A stretch of DNA of 64,000 bases, from positions 992,001 to 1,056,000 of the forward strand of contig NZ_CP110009.1 in NCBI RefSeq assembly GCF_025947305.1, read 5' to 3'. This document shows positions 1-8,666 of the stretch, in pieces. Numbering within the stretch: position 1 is the first letter of the stretch; the number at the start of each line of letters is the position of its first letter. Position numbers and translations under genes: made by a program. A model generated the notes under the pieces. That model was given only the letters and a program-made list of their open reading frames with translations. It was not told the origin of the DNA and ran no database searches. This DNA comes from Flavobacterium sp. N3904. GTDB taxonomy: Bacteria; Bacteroidota; Bacteroidia; Flavobacteriales; Flavobacteriaceae.

Positions 1-267
1 TTGCGCCAAATCACGTTGAGTGACAATTCCCAATCGGGCACTTAAACTTTGCAGTAGTAATGCCATTAAGTTACTCATCAATAATACCCACAAAAGAGAA
101 TACCCAAACTGACTCCCTCCTGCAATATCTGTAGCCCAATTTCCGGGATCCATATAGCCCACACTTACCAGATAGGCTGGCCCAAAAAAAGCTAATATTT
201 TCCTAAATACAGTAGTTTTATTTTGCGTTGAAACCGATTGGTTTACTTCTTCTAAAGATTTACTCAT
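1..267 (-). CDS. mntH: Nramp family Mn2+/divalent metal transporter, N-terminal part (cut by window edge)
   Basis: The first 89 codons are visible; the rest lies beyond the left edge. The protein starts with a short hydrophilic tail and enters a membrane segment with [21 protein letters not shown], which contains the DPGN metal-binding motif of Nramp transmembrane helix 1. The next stretch (residues about 55-80) is a second membrane helix. Nramp proteins import Mn2+ or Fe2+ with protons across the inner membrane. The ATG at 265-267 follows an AT-rich region with CAAATATA at 285-292, which reads as a TATATTTG -7 box on this strand. The family is certain; metal preference is inferred. Confidence 0.9.
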   Translation of the reverse strand, partial: MSKSLEEVNQSVSTQNKTTVFRKILAFFGPAYLVSVGYMDPGNWATDIAGGSQFGYSLLWVLLMSNLMALLLQSLSARLGIVTQRDLAQ

Positions 268-323
268 TTTAATAATTTAAAAAACAAATATATAAAAACA
301 ATTTTATATTAATGAAATTATTT

Positions 324-341
324 TTTTAGTTTTGTCTAAAA
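324..341 (+). promoter_or_regulatory. Inverted repeat overlapping a -7 box between mntH and the 362 gene
   Basis: TTTTAG and CTAAAA form a 6-bp inverted repeat with a 6-base spacer. TAGTTTTG at 327-334 inside it matches the Bacteroidota -7 consensus TAnnTTTG, 28 bases before the ATG at 362. There is no TTG at the right distance. The repeat could be an operator for a metal-responsive repressor (DtxR/MntR class) serving both divergent genes; that is inference only. Confidence 0.3.
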
Positions 342-361
342 TTTAATTTAATACATTCGAA

Positions 362-1114
362 ATGAAAAAAATAATAGTACTATTGACCTTGGTTTTAATC
401 CACAGCTATTGTAAAGGGCAGGATTTACCTTCGATCCAAACCGATAGACCCGACCAAACCGAATGCCCATTCATCGTACCGCAAAATTACTTTCAATTGG
501 AAAATGGTCTTTCGTTTGAACAAATAGATGCAAATACCAATCAAATTGTTGCTCCAACAATTTTGACCCGTTTTGGAATTAACGACCATTTTGAACTACG
601 GCTAACTACAGAATACATTGTAAACACAGAAATATCGAATACAGTTTCGGGAATTAGTCCGATTTATGTAGGTTTTAAAACCCGTCTGTTTGAAGAAAAA
701 GGAATCATTCCAGTTACCTCTTTTATTGGTCAGATTATGTTGCCAAAAATGGCTTCCCGACAATTTCAAACTACCAATTATGCTCCAGAATTTAGATTTA
801 CAATGCAGCACACATTGAGCAGTAAACAGACTTTAAGCTATAACATGGGCGCCGAATGGGATGGAGAAACGCCTGCTGCCACTTTTTTGTATACGCTGAC
901 AACCGGTTATTCCTTTACGGAAAAAATAGGAGGTTATATTGAATTCTATGGATTCTTCCCTCAATTTGAAAAACCAGACAATCGATTTGATGCAGGGTTT
1001 ACTTATTTAATAAATCCAAACCAGCAATTGGATCTTTCGGGAGGAATCAGTTTGTCTAAAACTTCTCCCGACTATTATGTTTCTGTTGGTTATTCCTTCC
1101 GATTCAAAATATAA
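362..1114 (+). CDS. Putative outer membrane beta-barrel protein, MetA-pathway-like 'transporter' family
   Basis: This is a 250-residue protein with a Sec signal peptide (residues about 1-19, ending near CKGQD). The mature start carries the motif QTDRPDQTE, which marks the Bacteroidota branch of the putative MetA-pathway family (PF13557-like), annotated only as 'transporter'. Alternating hydrophobic strands ending in aromatic residues, and a C-terminus ending VSVGYSFRFKI, fit an outer membrane barrel. It is divergent from mntH, so a role in metal or small-solute passage is possible but not shown. The substrate is unknown. Confidence 0.65.
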   Translation: MKKIIVLLTLVLIHSYCKGQDLPSIQTDRPDQTECPFIVPQNYFQLENGLSFEQIDANTNQIVAPTILTRFGINDHFELRLTTEYIVNTEISNTVSGISPIYVGFKTRLFEEKGIIPVTSFIGQIMLPKMASRQFQTTNYAPEFRFTMQHTLSSKQTLSYNMGAEWDGETPAATFLYTLTTGYSFTEKIGGYIEFYGFFPQFEKPDNRFDAGFTYLINPNQQLDLSGGISLSKTSPDYYVSVGYSFRFKI

Positions 1115-1144
1115 ATTATTGCTTTAAATTGTCTATTTTTGAAA

Positions 1145-2311
1145 ATGATTTCAGCCCAAAGCCAACATTACGACTATATTTTTACCGGTACAGGTTTGGC
1201 CGCTTTGATGACAGTGTATAAAATGGTTTTATCAAAAAAATTTGATGATAAACACCTTTTACTGCTGGATCCAAATCTCAAAAAAACCAATGACAGAACT
1301 TGGTGTTTCTGGGAAGAAAACACAACCCTTTGGGAGAAAAGCATTTCAAAAAAATGGGATAATGCTCTATTTATTAACGGAAATTATAATCGTAATTTAA
1401 CGTTAAAACCTTATAAATATAATCAAATTCGAGGATTGGACTTTTACAGACTGATTTTTGATGTGCTGGAAAAACAAAAGAATATTACCATTATAAACGA
1501 AGAAGTAATCCACATCAACGAACTCGAGAATCATGTTTTTGTAGCAACTCCATCGCAGAGTTTTACTTCTGAACGGGTGCTTAATAGTGTGTACGATAAA
1601 AATACTGTAGAAAATCAACAACGTTATCCAGTCTTACAACAGCATTTCATTGGCTGGTTTATTCAAAGCGAAGAAGCTGTTTTCAATCCAGATCAGGCAA
1701 CCTTTATGGACTTTTCTGTAGCCCAAAAAGGGAATACGCGATTTATGTATGTTTTGCCAACAACAACCAACGAAGCTTTGATAGAATACACCTTGTTTTC
1801 TCAGTCTCTTTTGGAACAATCTGAATACGAATTGGAAATTGCAAAATACATTCAGAAACTGGGCATTCGTAACTATAAAATTATCGAAAAAGAACAAGGC
1901 AGCATCCCGATGACCTGCTATCCTTTTTGGAAAAAAAACACAAAAAGAGTACTCAATATAGGAACTGCCGGCGGATGGACCAAATCCAGCACAGGCTATA
2001 CTTTTAAAAATTCGGACAAAAAATCGACGGCCTTGGTTTCTTTTCTACAAACAAAAAATGACTTTAAAAGCTTTCATAAAACAACAAAATTCTGGTTTTA
2101 TGATTTGTTGTTACTCGATATTTTGGACAGGAACAACGAATTGGGTTCCCAAATTTTTTCTTCCTTATTTAAGAAAGGGAATCCAGCATTAATTTTTAAA
2201 TTCCTTGATGAAGAAACGACCTTTCTCGAAGATTTAAAAGTAATTTGGAAATGTCCAAAAACAATTTTTATAAAGGCTTTGTTCCGAGTCCTTTTTCGAC
2301 AAAAAAAATAA
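1145..2311 (+). CDS. crtY: Lycopene beta-cyclase (CrtY type)
   Basis: The protein is about 388 residues. The N-terminus YDYIFTGTGLAALMTVYKM is a flavin-binding GxGxA-type Rossmann start, followed by LLLDPN and the family signature DRTWCFWEE. A middle FMYVLP segment and a later IGTAGGWTKSSTGYTF are typical of CrtY/CruA-like cyclases. The enzyme closes both ends of lycopene to make beta-carotene, consistent with yellow flavobacterial pigments such as zeaxanthin. A TTG at 1139 would add two residues; the ATG at 1145 is preferred. No other carotenoid gene is present in the window, so it stands apart from any crtE-B-I-Z cluster. Confidence 0.88.
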   Translation: MISAQSQHYDYIFTGTGLAALMTVYKMVLSKKFDDKHLLLLDPNLKKTNDRTWCFWEENTTLWEKSISKKWDNALFINGNYNRNLTLKPYKYNQIRGLDFYRLIFDVLEKQKNITIINEEVIHINELENHVFVATPSQSFTSERVLNSVYDKNTVENQQRYPVLQQHFIGWFIQSEEAVFNPDQATFMDFSVAQKGNTRFMYVLPTTTNEALIEYTLFSQSLLEQSEYELEIAKYIQKLGIRNYKIIEKEQGSIPMTCYPFWKKNTKRVLNIGTAGGWTKSSTGYTFKNSDKKSTALVSFLQTKNDFKSFHKTTKFWFYDLLLLDILDRNNELGSQIFSSLFKKGNPALIFKFLDEETTFLEDLKVIWKCPKTIFIKALFRVLFRQKK

Positions 2312-2368
2312 CAATCAAACTATAACAAAACTTTATACAACAAATAAAATTCTTGATTTTAAACTTTG

Positions 2369-2376
2369 TAACTTTG
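2369..2376 (+). promoter_or_regulatory. -7 promoter element for the bacilliredoxin gene
   Basis: TAACTTTG matches TAnnTTTG exactly, 47 bases before the ATG at 2424. The nearest TTG upstream (2353-2355) is only 13 bases away, so the -33 element is weak or absent. Confidence 0.35.
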
Positions 2377-2423
2377 CACAACTTAAAAAAGAAAATAGTT
2401 AAACTATCTTAAATAAAAATATT

Positions 2424-2834
2424 ATGTATCCAGAAGAAATGGTAAAACCGATGCAAGCTGAATTGACAGATGCTGGTTTTCAAGAATTACACACTGCAGC
2501 CGCTGTAGAAAGTGCTATTAAAGCAGAAGGAACAACCCTTGTTGTAGTGAATTCTGTTTGTGGTTGTGCTGCCAGAAATGCACGTCCAGGAGCAAAAATG
2601 AGTTTAGACAATGACAAAACGCCTTCCAATCTAGTAACTGTTTTTGCAGGCGTAGACAGAGAAGCTGTTGAAGCAGCAAGAGTATTTATGTTTCCTTTTC
2701 CTCCATCATCTCCGAGTATTGCTTTATTCAAAGACGGAGAATTGGTTCACATGCTAGAGCGTCATCATATAGAAGGCCGTCCAGCCGAAACTATTGCCGA
2801 TAACTTAAAAGAAGCTTTCAACGAATATTGCTAA
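2424..2834 (+). CDS. brxB: Bacilliredoxin, BrxA/BrxB family (DUF1094)
   Basis: The 136-residue protein opens with MYPEEMVKPM, the usual start of the YphP/YqiW family, and has the active-site motif SVCGCAA near residue 47. Bacilliredoxins remove bacillithiol from mixed disulfides on cytosolic proteins; some Bacteroidota are thought to make bacillithiol. Length and conserved end (FNEYC) match the family, so it appears intact. It has its own promoter element and terminator, so it is probably monocistronic. Whether it is BrxA- or BrxB-like cannot be settled from the sequence alone. Confidence 0.85.
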   Translation: MYPEEMVKPMQAELTDAGFQELHTAAAVESAIKAEGTTLVVVNSVCGCAARNARPGAKMSLDNDKTPSNLVTVFAGVDREAVEAARVFMFPFPPSSPSIALFKDGELVHMLERHHIEGRPAETIADNLKEAFNEYC

Positions 2835-2851
2835 ATTTTAGAAATTAATAC

Positions 2852-2886
2852 AAAAAGGCCCGAAAAATAATTTTTCGGGCCTTTTT
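2852..2886 (+). terminator. Rho-independent terminator after the bacilliredoxin gene
   Basis: AAAAAGGCCCGAAAAA pairs with TTTTTCGGGCCTTTTT in a strong GC-core hairpin that ends in a T tract. It lies 18 bases past the stop codon. Confidence 0.85.
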
Positions 2887-2904
2887 AATTATAACAGCAT
2901 CAGG

Positions 2905-3060
2905 TTATTTTGCACTTCTAAGTTTCCACAGCGTTTCTATAAACACATCTACATCCTGACAAGTATTATAAAAAGCTAAGGATGGCCGAAAGGTAACTCC
3001 TATTCTTCTTAAAATAGGTTGTGCACAATGATGTTCGGTGCGCACTGCAAATTTTGATTT
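2905..3060 (-). pseudogene. Relic of a class V aminotransferase/cysteine desulfurase (C-terminal end only)
   Basis: Reading the minus strand to the stop at 2905-2907 gives about 51 codons. They include [12 protein letters not shown], the SufS-type active-site cysteine loop, then [14 protein letters not shown], the conserved end of the same family. The roughly 350 residues that should come before are absent. The fragment begins directly after, and in the same frame as, the stop codon of the DUF4239 gene at 3061. A few residues normally found between the RRIGV and RPS segments also seem to be missing. It has no start codon of its own. I read it as a decayed 3' end left by a deletion. The wording resembles SufS and family 2 encapsulin-cargo desulfurases; which one cannot be decided. 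Confidence 0.75.
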
Positions 3061-3852
3061 TTATTGTTGTTGCATACTGTTGAGTTGTTTGTGAAGTGTG
3101 ATTATTGGATTCTGGTTCAATCGCATGAATCCCATTTCTGGTCGATCAAGAGCCAAAATCAACCACATCACAGAGGCAAAAATAATAGATATAAAAATGG
3201 CAAGAAGGTTGTTTTTTTTCCCGGTAATTCCAAACTGATAACCCAATATCAGCATAGAGAATAATGTAATGATAAATAAAACCCATAAAATTGGGACTGG
3301 AATACGATATTCAAAAGTAAGCGTTATTCTTTGATTGTATATATCAATCAAATCATTTATAGACCCCATGTATAACGAATAAGCTTCTGAACTTCTGTCT
3401 TGTGCTCCCAATGCCTCAGAATAACTCCAAAGTGAACCTAATATTGCTTGAGATCTTATTTTGAGATATTCCACTTTTTCCGGAGTAACATCATTAACTA
3501 TACCCACTCGCAAATTTGTGTATTCAACTAAAAGTTTTCTGGAATTAGAACGATACGGTTCTGGAATTAATCCTGCTCTTAAATAAGCTGTTCTAATAGT
3601 TGTGACCTCATTGAGCAAAAGTTCTTTACGCGAATTGTAACGATTGTCAACAATCTGAAAAGTAAAGGCAAGCATAAAAGCCAATAAACCTAACGATGTT
3701 CCTACTACAGAACCAACTGGTGAATCATTAACTTTTCCCGATTTTGATTTTAAAAACAATCCATAACATTGCCCAATAAGAATAGGAATCAGGATGCATA
3801 GAAATGGGACTAAAAACATCCCTAAGGTCTGAATTATAATATTGTCTAGCAT
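3061..3852 (-). CDS. DUF4239 (bestrophin-like domain) membrane protein
   Basis: The 263-residue protein has two N-terminal membrane segments (about 7-32 and 48-68), a hydrophilic middle region, and two more segments near 190-210 and 215-237. The pattern GTSLGLLAFMLAFTFQ followed by a charged RYNSRKELLLNEVTTIRTAYLR helix is characteristic of the DUF4239 family, often annotated as bestrophin-like. Bestrophins are anion channels, but transport by this family is not established. The ATG at 3850-3852 follows AT-rich DNA. The stop codon abuts the desulfurase relic in the same frame. Confidence 0.7.
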   Translation of the reverse strand: MLDNIIIQTLGMFLVPFLCILIPILIGQCYGLFLKSKSGKVNDSPVGSVVGTSLGLLAFMLAFTFQIVDNRYNSRKELLLNEVTTIRTAYLRAGLIPEPYRSNSRKLLVEYTNLRVGIVNDVTPEKVEYLKIRSQAILGSLWSYSEALGAQDRSSEAYSLYMGSINDLIDIYNQRITLTFEYRIPVPILWVLFIITLFSMLILGYQFGITGKKNNLLAIFISIIFASVMWLILALDRPEMGFMRLNQNPIITLHKQLNSMQQQ

Positions 3853-4058
3853 AGTTCAATATAAATTGATTCGATTTATTTGAAAACAAAATATTAAAAT
3901 TGAGGCGATTAAATTTACACTTTTTTATAAACAAAATAAAGAAGCAGCAGAATTAAATATTGAATACAGCTGCAATTATGTCAAAAAAATTTACCCTCGA
4001 TTTAAAATACTTTATCATCGTCTCATTTTACTTAAATTTATATGGGTCGCCTATAACA

Positions 4059-4085
4059 AAAAAACCACACAAATTGCGTGGTTTT
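4059..4085 (-). terminator. Terminator of the RND efflux operon
   Basis: AAAAACCACAC and GCGTGGTTTT form a hairpin with one internal mismatch around a short AAATT loop. On the minus strand it follows the stop of the outer membrane factor gene by about 18 bases and ends in a T tract. Confidence 0.65.
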
Positions 4086-4103
4086 ATAATTTGTAATTGA
4101 TTT

Positions 4104-5468
4104 TTAATTCCAGCCTCCGCCCAACGCTTTATACAATTTGACCATTGAACTTAATTGTCTTTCCGACAATTGAGAAAGATCCAATTGAGCATCAAATAGG
4201 GCTCGCTCAACATCCAAAACCTCAAGATAGGAAACATAACCATTGTCATATCGGGCTGATGATAATTTATAGTTAATTAGGGCTGCATCAACTTGTTTCT
4301 TCCGAGCAATCCATTCTTCTTTATACATTTTTACATCTTGCAAAGCTTGTTCTACTTCGGTAACAGCAACTAAGTATGTTTTTTGGTAAGCAAATTTATA
4401 CTCTTCGGCTTGTTGTCTGTAAATTTCAACTCTGCGCTTGTTCTTACCGAAAGCAAAAAGAGGTCCTGCAACTCCCGCATAAGCGTTTTGTGCGTAGGAA
4501 CTCCCCAAAAACAAATTGCTCAAATTGGCACTGGCAAAACCAGCAATAGCTCCGATATTGAAAGCAGGATAGCGCATCGCCTGTGCTTCGCCTATTCTTT
4601 CATTGGATGCCATATAAAGATATTCGGCTCCCTTAACATCGGGTCTGTTTTCCAATAATGAAGAAGGTACTGATACCGGCACCTGACTTACAATTTGTAA
4701 TTCGGTGTTTGATTTACCTCTTGGAATTTCAGAAGGCAATTGTCCTGTCAATATAGAAATTGTATTTTCCTGGTAGGTAATCTCTCTTTTAATTCTTGGA
4801 ATAGATGCTTCGGCAATGGCAACTTGTTGCTCTATTTGTACTTTATCAACTTCGGAAACATATCCGGCTTTGAATCTTTCATTAATAATGTCAAATGATT
4901 TTTGTCTGGTTTCTAGTGTATGTTGTGCGATTTGCAGCTGATTGTCATAATTTCGCAACTGAAAATAAGCTATTGCAATATTACTCACAATATCTGAAAG
5001 TACCACTTTACGTGCTTCCTCGGTGCCCAAAAGTTCATCTTGCACTGCTTTGCTCTCGTGGCGGTATTTACCCCAAAAATCAAGCTCCCAAGACATGCTA
5101 GCAGCAACATTTGAAGGATTCAATTGCATTTCTTTGCTGTTTACAGTACCTTGATATTGAAATGAAGGAAACAAATCAGCTTTTGTAAAACCGTATTTGG
5201 CCGTAATTTGGTCGATTCTGGCTACCGCAATTTTCAAATCATAATTATTTTGGAGTCCTTTATTAATCAACCCTTTTAGTACATCGTCATTAAACAAATC
5301 AAACCATTTTACATTAGTTACCGCAGCAGAGGTATCCGCATTTGCGCCCTGATATTTAAATGCAGTTGCTTTTTGCTCTTCGGGTCTTGCGTATTTTGGC
5401 CCAACCATACATCCCATTGGAAATAAAGCGAGTGCTAAAATAACGACACTTATTTTATATTTATTCAT
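4104..5468 (-). CDS. Efflux outer membrane lipoprotein, NodT/OprM (TolC-like) family
   Basis: The protein (about 454 residues) has a lipoprotein signal ending in the lipobox PMGC, then MVGPKYARPE, the standard start of NodT-type outer membrane factors. Two OEP repeats with long coiled helices follow (for example VDKVQIEQQVAIAE and YLEVLDVERALFDAQLDLSQ). It forms the trimeric outer membrane duct of a tripartite pump. The ATG at 5466-5468 overlaps the stop of the RND gene, which implies translational coupling; longer in-frame starts would spoil the signal peptide. It is the last gene of the operon. Confidence 0.9.
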   Translation of the reverse strand: MNKYKISVVILALALFPMGCMVGPKYARPEEQKATAFKYQGANADTSAAVTNVKWFDLFNDDVLKGLINKGLQNNYDLKIAVARIDQITAKYGFTKADLFPSFQYQGTVNSKEMQLNPSNVAASMSWELDFWGKYRHESKAVQDELLGTEEARKVVLSDIVSNIAIAYFQLRNYDNQLQIAQHTLETRQKSFDIINERFKAGYVSEVDKVQIEQQVAIAEASIPRIKREITYQENTISILTGQLPSEIPRGKSNTELQIVSQVPVSVPSSLLENRPDVKGAEYLYMASNERIGEAQAMRYPAFNIGAIAGFASANLSNLFLGSSYAQNAYAGVAGPLFAFGKNKRRVEIYRQQAEEYKFAYQKTYLVAVTEVEQALQDVKMYKEEWIARKKQVDAALINYKLSSARYDNGYVSYLEVLDVERALFDAQLDLSQLSERQLSSMVKLYKALGGGWN

Positions 5469-8400
5469 CATGATGTGTAGTATTAGTTTCAATATTATTT
5501 TCAGCGAGTACTACCTCATTTTTCTTCTTTCCGATACCTTCAATCATCACATATAAACCCGGAACGATTAAAACTCCAAGAACTGTGGCTATTAACATTC
5601 CACTGAATACAGCCATTCCCATTACAATACGAGCTTGTGAACCAGCACCAGTAGCGGATAATAACGGCACAACACCAAGAATAAAGGCAAAAGCGGTCAT
5701 TAATATTGGTCGAAAACGAAGCTTGGCAGCTGTCATTGCGGCTTCATAAAGCGGGGTGCCCTTTTCATTTTCTTCTTTGGCAAATTCAACAATAAGAATG
5801 GCGTTCTTGGCGACTAGCCCAATAAGTAATACCAGTCCAATCTGTGCAAATACGTTGTTTACATAAGCATCACTTACAAATCTTGCCAAAAATAATCCCG
5901 CAAATGCACCAAATACGGCCAAAGGCGCCCCAAGCAGTACACTAAATGGCAATTCCCAGCTTTCGTATTGTGCAGCAAGTATTAAAAACACAAAAACCAA
6001 TGCCATTAAAAATACAGAACTTCCTCCCGGCGAATGTTTTTCCTGATATGAAAGGTTGATATAATCGTAACTCATATCGGCAGGTAATGTTTCCTTGGCG
6101 ACTTCTTCCAATGCATCCAAAGCTTGTGCGCTACTGTATCCATTATTAGGACTTCCTCCAATTTCAGCAGATCGGAATAAATTCAATCTGTTAGTAAAAT
6201 CAGGTCCAGTAACTTTTGTAGCCGTAACCAAGGATGATATGGGCAACATATCGCCATGGTTGTTTTTTATATAAATCAAATTCAAGTTTTCGGGCTTGAC
6301 ACGGTCAACCGCTTCTCCTTGTAAAAATACTTTATACTGACGTCCGAAACGGTTAAAATCATTCACATAAGTTCCTCCCAAAAATGCGCCTAATGCTTCG
6401 GTAACTTTCGAAACAGGCACGCCTAATTTCATTGCTTTTTCATTATCAATCTCTAACTTTATTTGGGGTGTTGCAACATTAAAAGTAGTATAAATCTTTT
6501 TTATCTCAGGTCTTTTTTGAGCAGCTGCAATAAAGGCTTGTGTTTGTTGAGCCAAATATTGTGGTGTATTACCTCCTCTATCTTGTAACATTAAACTAAA
6601 TCCTTCTGACGCTCCTAACCCTTGAATTGCTGGTGGCCCAAAAGCAAATGCTGTAGCATTTGTAATTTGAGTAGAAAGTTTAGCATTTAATTTATTAACT
6701 AATTCTTTTGCTGTTATGCTTCGCTCTTCCCAAGGTTTTAACGAAATAAAAACAAATGCATTGTTAGGCTGATTCGAATTGGTAAGCATACTAAATCCAT
6801 TTATTGTAGTATAAGACAGAATGGATTCTTCTTCTTTTAAAATACCATCCACTTTTTTAGAAATTTCTTCAGTACGTTGAATTGAAGAAGCGGGAGGTAA
6901 TTGTATATTCAATAGTACATACCCTTGGTCTTCTTCGGGTATAAATCCTAAAGGTATTTTCTTGCCCAAGAATACTACTGCAAGCAAAATAACTGCAAGT
7001 AATGCTACTATACGCATTGATTTTTTGGCAAAAAATGTGGCTCCTTTTAAGTAACCGCCAGTAACTTTTTCGAAAATCCTGTTGAAACCTGCAAAAAATT
7101 TAGCCAACCATCCTGTTTGTTCTTCGACTGGTTTTGTAGGTTTTAATAACATTGCGCACAAAGCAGGACTTAGTGACAAGGCACTAAATGCCGAGAAAGC
7201 CACCGAGACCGCAATGGTTATTGCAAACTGTTGATAAAAACGTCCCGTAATTCCAGGAGTCATCGCCACAGGGATGAATACTGCGCATAAAATTAAAGCT
7301 ATTGCAATTACAGGCCCTGAAACTTCTTTCATTGCTTGTATGGTTGCTTCTTTTGGTGTTTTACCCTTTTCGATATGATGTACCACGGCTTCTACAACAA
7401 CGATGGCATCATCGACGACAATTCCAATTGCCAAAACTAATCCTAATAATGAAAGTGTGTTTATAGAGAATCCTAACAATGGAAAAACGGCAATTGTACC
7501 TATTAACGAAACTGGAACTGTAATTAACGGAATTAAAGTAGCTCGCCAATTTTGTAAAAAGATGAATACCACAAGAATAACCAAAAGGATGGCTTCAAAA
7601 AGTGTGTGAACAATATCATCAACACCGGCAGTAATGGCAAGTGTAGTATCCAATGATTCTTGATATTCTATGTCTTTTGGAAACTTTTCTGCCATTTCCT
7701 TCATGGCTGCTTTTGCTAATTCAGCCACTTCAAGTGCATTACTTCCCGGCATTTGAAATATTGTAATTGCAGCACTAGGCGAGCCATTTCTGCGAGCATT
7801 CGTACTATAATTTTCTGTTCCTAATTCGATACGAGAGATATCACTTAGTAAAACTTGAGAACCATCTTCCTTGCTTCGAACGACTATGTCTCCAAATTGT
7901 TTTTCAGTAACCAACCGATCCTGAAGCGTAACTCCATAAGTAAACTCTGTACCTTTAGGTGCTGGTTCAGCTCCAAATTTCCCGCCTGGGCTAATCATGT
8001 TTTGGGCGTTCAAGGCATTTTTCACCTCTTCAACGGTAACACCCAATTTACTCATTACACCTGCTTTCAACCAAATCCTCATAGAATAATCACTTCCCCA
8101 AAGCGTAACTTCTCCAACGCCCTTAATACGTGCCAATCTATCCACAATATTGATACTGGCATAATTATTCAAAAACTTAGCATCATATTTTGGATTTTTA
8201 GATGTGATTGTAAATAACATCATCGGAAAAGATAGCGATTTTTTTACCACTACCCCTTGTTGCTTTACACTTGGTGGCATAAAAGGTGCTGACTGCGCTT
8301 GACGGTTTTGGGTAAGCATATTGGCATTATCCAAGTTGGTTCCCACATCAAATGTAACTTCGATAGTAAGTGCTCCATCCGAAGTGTTGGTGGATTTCAT

Positions 8401-8631
8401 GTACAACATATTCTCTACACCGTTTACCTTTTGTTCAATAGGAGTCGCAACGGCCTGCTCCACATTCAAAGCATTAGCACCGGTAAAACTAGTCGTGATT
8501 TTTACAACCGGCGGATTGATGTCCGGATATTGTGAAATTGGTGTTTTTTGTAATGCCAGTAATCCGAGTATTACTATTATGATACTGATTACCATGGCTA
8601 CAATTGGTCTTCTAACAAAAAATTCTCCCAT
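5461..8631 (-). CDS. RND efflux pump, HAE1 family inner membrane transporter (AcrB/MexB-like)
   Basis: At 1056 residues it has the full length of HAE1 pumps. It starts MGEFFVRRPIVAMVI, the usual first helix. The proton-relay aspartates sit in GIVVDDAIVVVEAV (TM4, near residue 410) and the relay lysine in GLVAKNAILIVEFAKEE (TM10). Two large periplasmic loops separate the halves. The pump exports hydrophobic drugs, dyes or detergents from the inner membrane and periplasm using the proton gradient. It lies between the adaptor and the outer membrane factor, so all three parts of the machine are encoded in order. The exact substrates cannot be read from the sequence. Confidence 0.95.
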   Translation of the reverse strand: MGEFFVRRPIVAMVISIIIVILGLLALQKTPISQYPDINPPVVKITTSFTGANALNVEQAVATPIEQKVNGVENMLYMKSTNTSDGALTIEVTFDVGTNLDNANMLTQNRQAQSAPFMPPSVKQQGVVVKKSLSFPMMLFTITSKNPKYDAKFLNNYASINIVDRLARIKGVGEVTLWGSDYSMRIWLKAGVMSKLGVTVEEVKNALNAQNMISPGGKFGAEPAPKGTEFTYGVTLQDRLVTEKQFGDIVVRSKEDGSQVLLSDISRIELGTENYSTNARRNGSPSAAITIFQMPGSNALEVAELAKAAMKEMAEKFPKDIEYQESLDTTLAITAGVDDIVHTLFEAILLVILVVFIFLQNWRATLIPLITVPVSLIGTIAVFPLLGFSINTLSLLGLVLAIGIVVDDAIVVVEAVVHHIEKGKTPKEATIQAMKEVSGPVIAIALILCAVFIPVAMTPGITGRFYQQFAITIAVSVAFSAFSALSLSPALCAMLLKPTKPVEEQTGWLAKFFAGFNRIFEKVTGGYLKGATFFAKKSMRIVALLAVILLAVVFLGKKIPLGFIPEEDQGYVLLNIQLPPASSIQRTEEISKKVDGILKEEESILSYTTINGFSMLTNSNQPNNAFVFISLKPWEERSITAKELVNKLNAKLSTQITNATAFAFGPPAIQGLGASEGFSLMLQDRGGNTPQYLAQQTQAFIAAAQKRPEIKKIYTTFNVATPQIKLEIDNEKAMKLGVPVSKVTEALGAFLGGTYVNDFNRFGRQYKVFLQGEAVDRVKPENLNLIYIKNNHGDMLPISSLVTATKVTGPDFTNRLNLFRSAEIGGSPNNGYSSAQALDALEEVAKETLPADMSYDYINLSYQEKHSPGGSSVFLMALVFVFLILAAQYESWELPFSVLLGAPLAVFGAFAGLFLARFVSDAYVNNVFAQIGLVLLIGLVAKNAILIVEFAKEENEKGTPLYEAAMTAAKLRFRPILMTAFAFILGVVPLLSATGAGSQARIVMGMAVFSGMLIATVLGVLIVPGLYVMIEGIGKKKNEVVLAENNIETNTTHHDE

Positions 8632-8666
8632 AATGATGTTTCTAAATTATTTTTAGTTAGCGCTGA

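Noticed and set aside
3895..4100. An open frame on the plus strand of about 65 codons
   Set aside because: It has no ATG, GTG or TTG at a useful place and runs straight through the terminator hairpin of the efflux operon; it is probably chance in AT-rich DNA.
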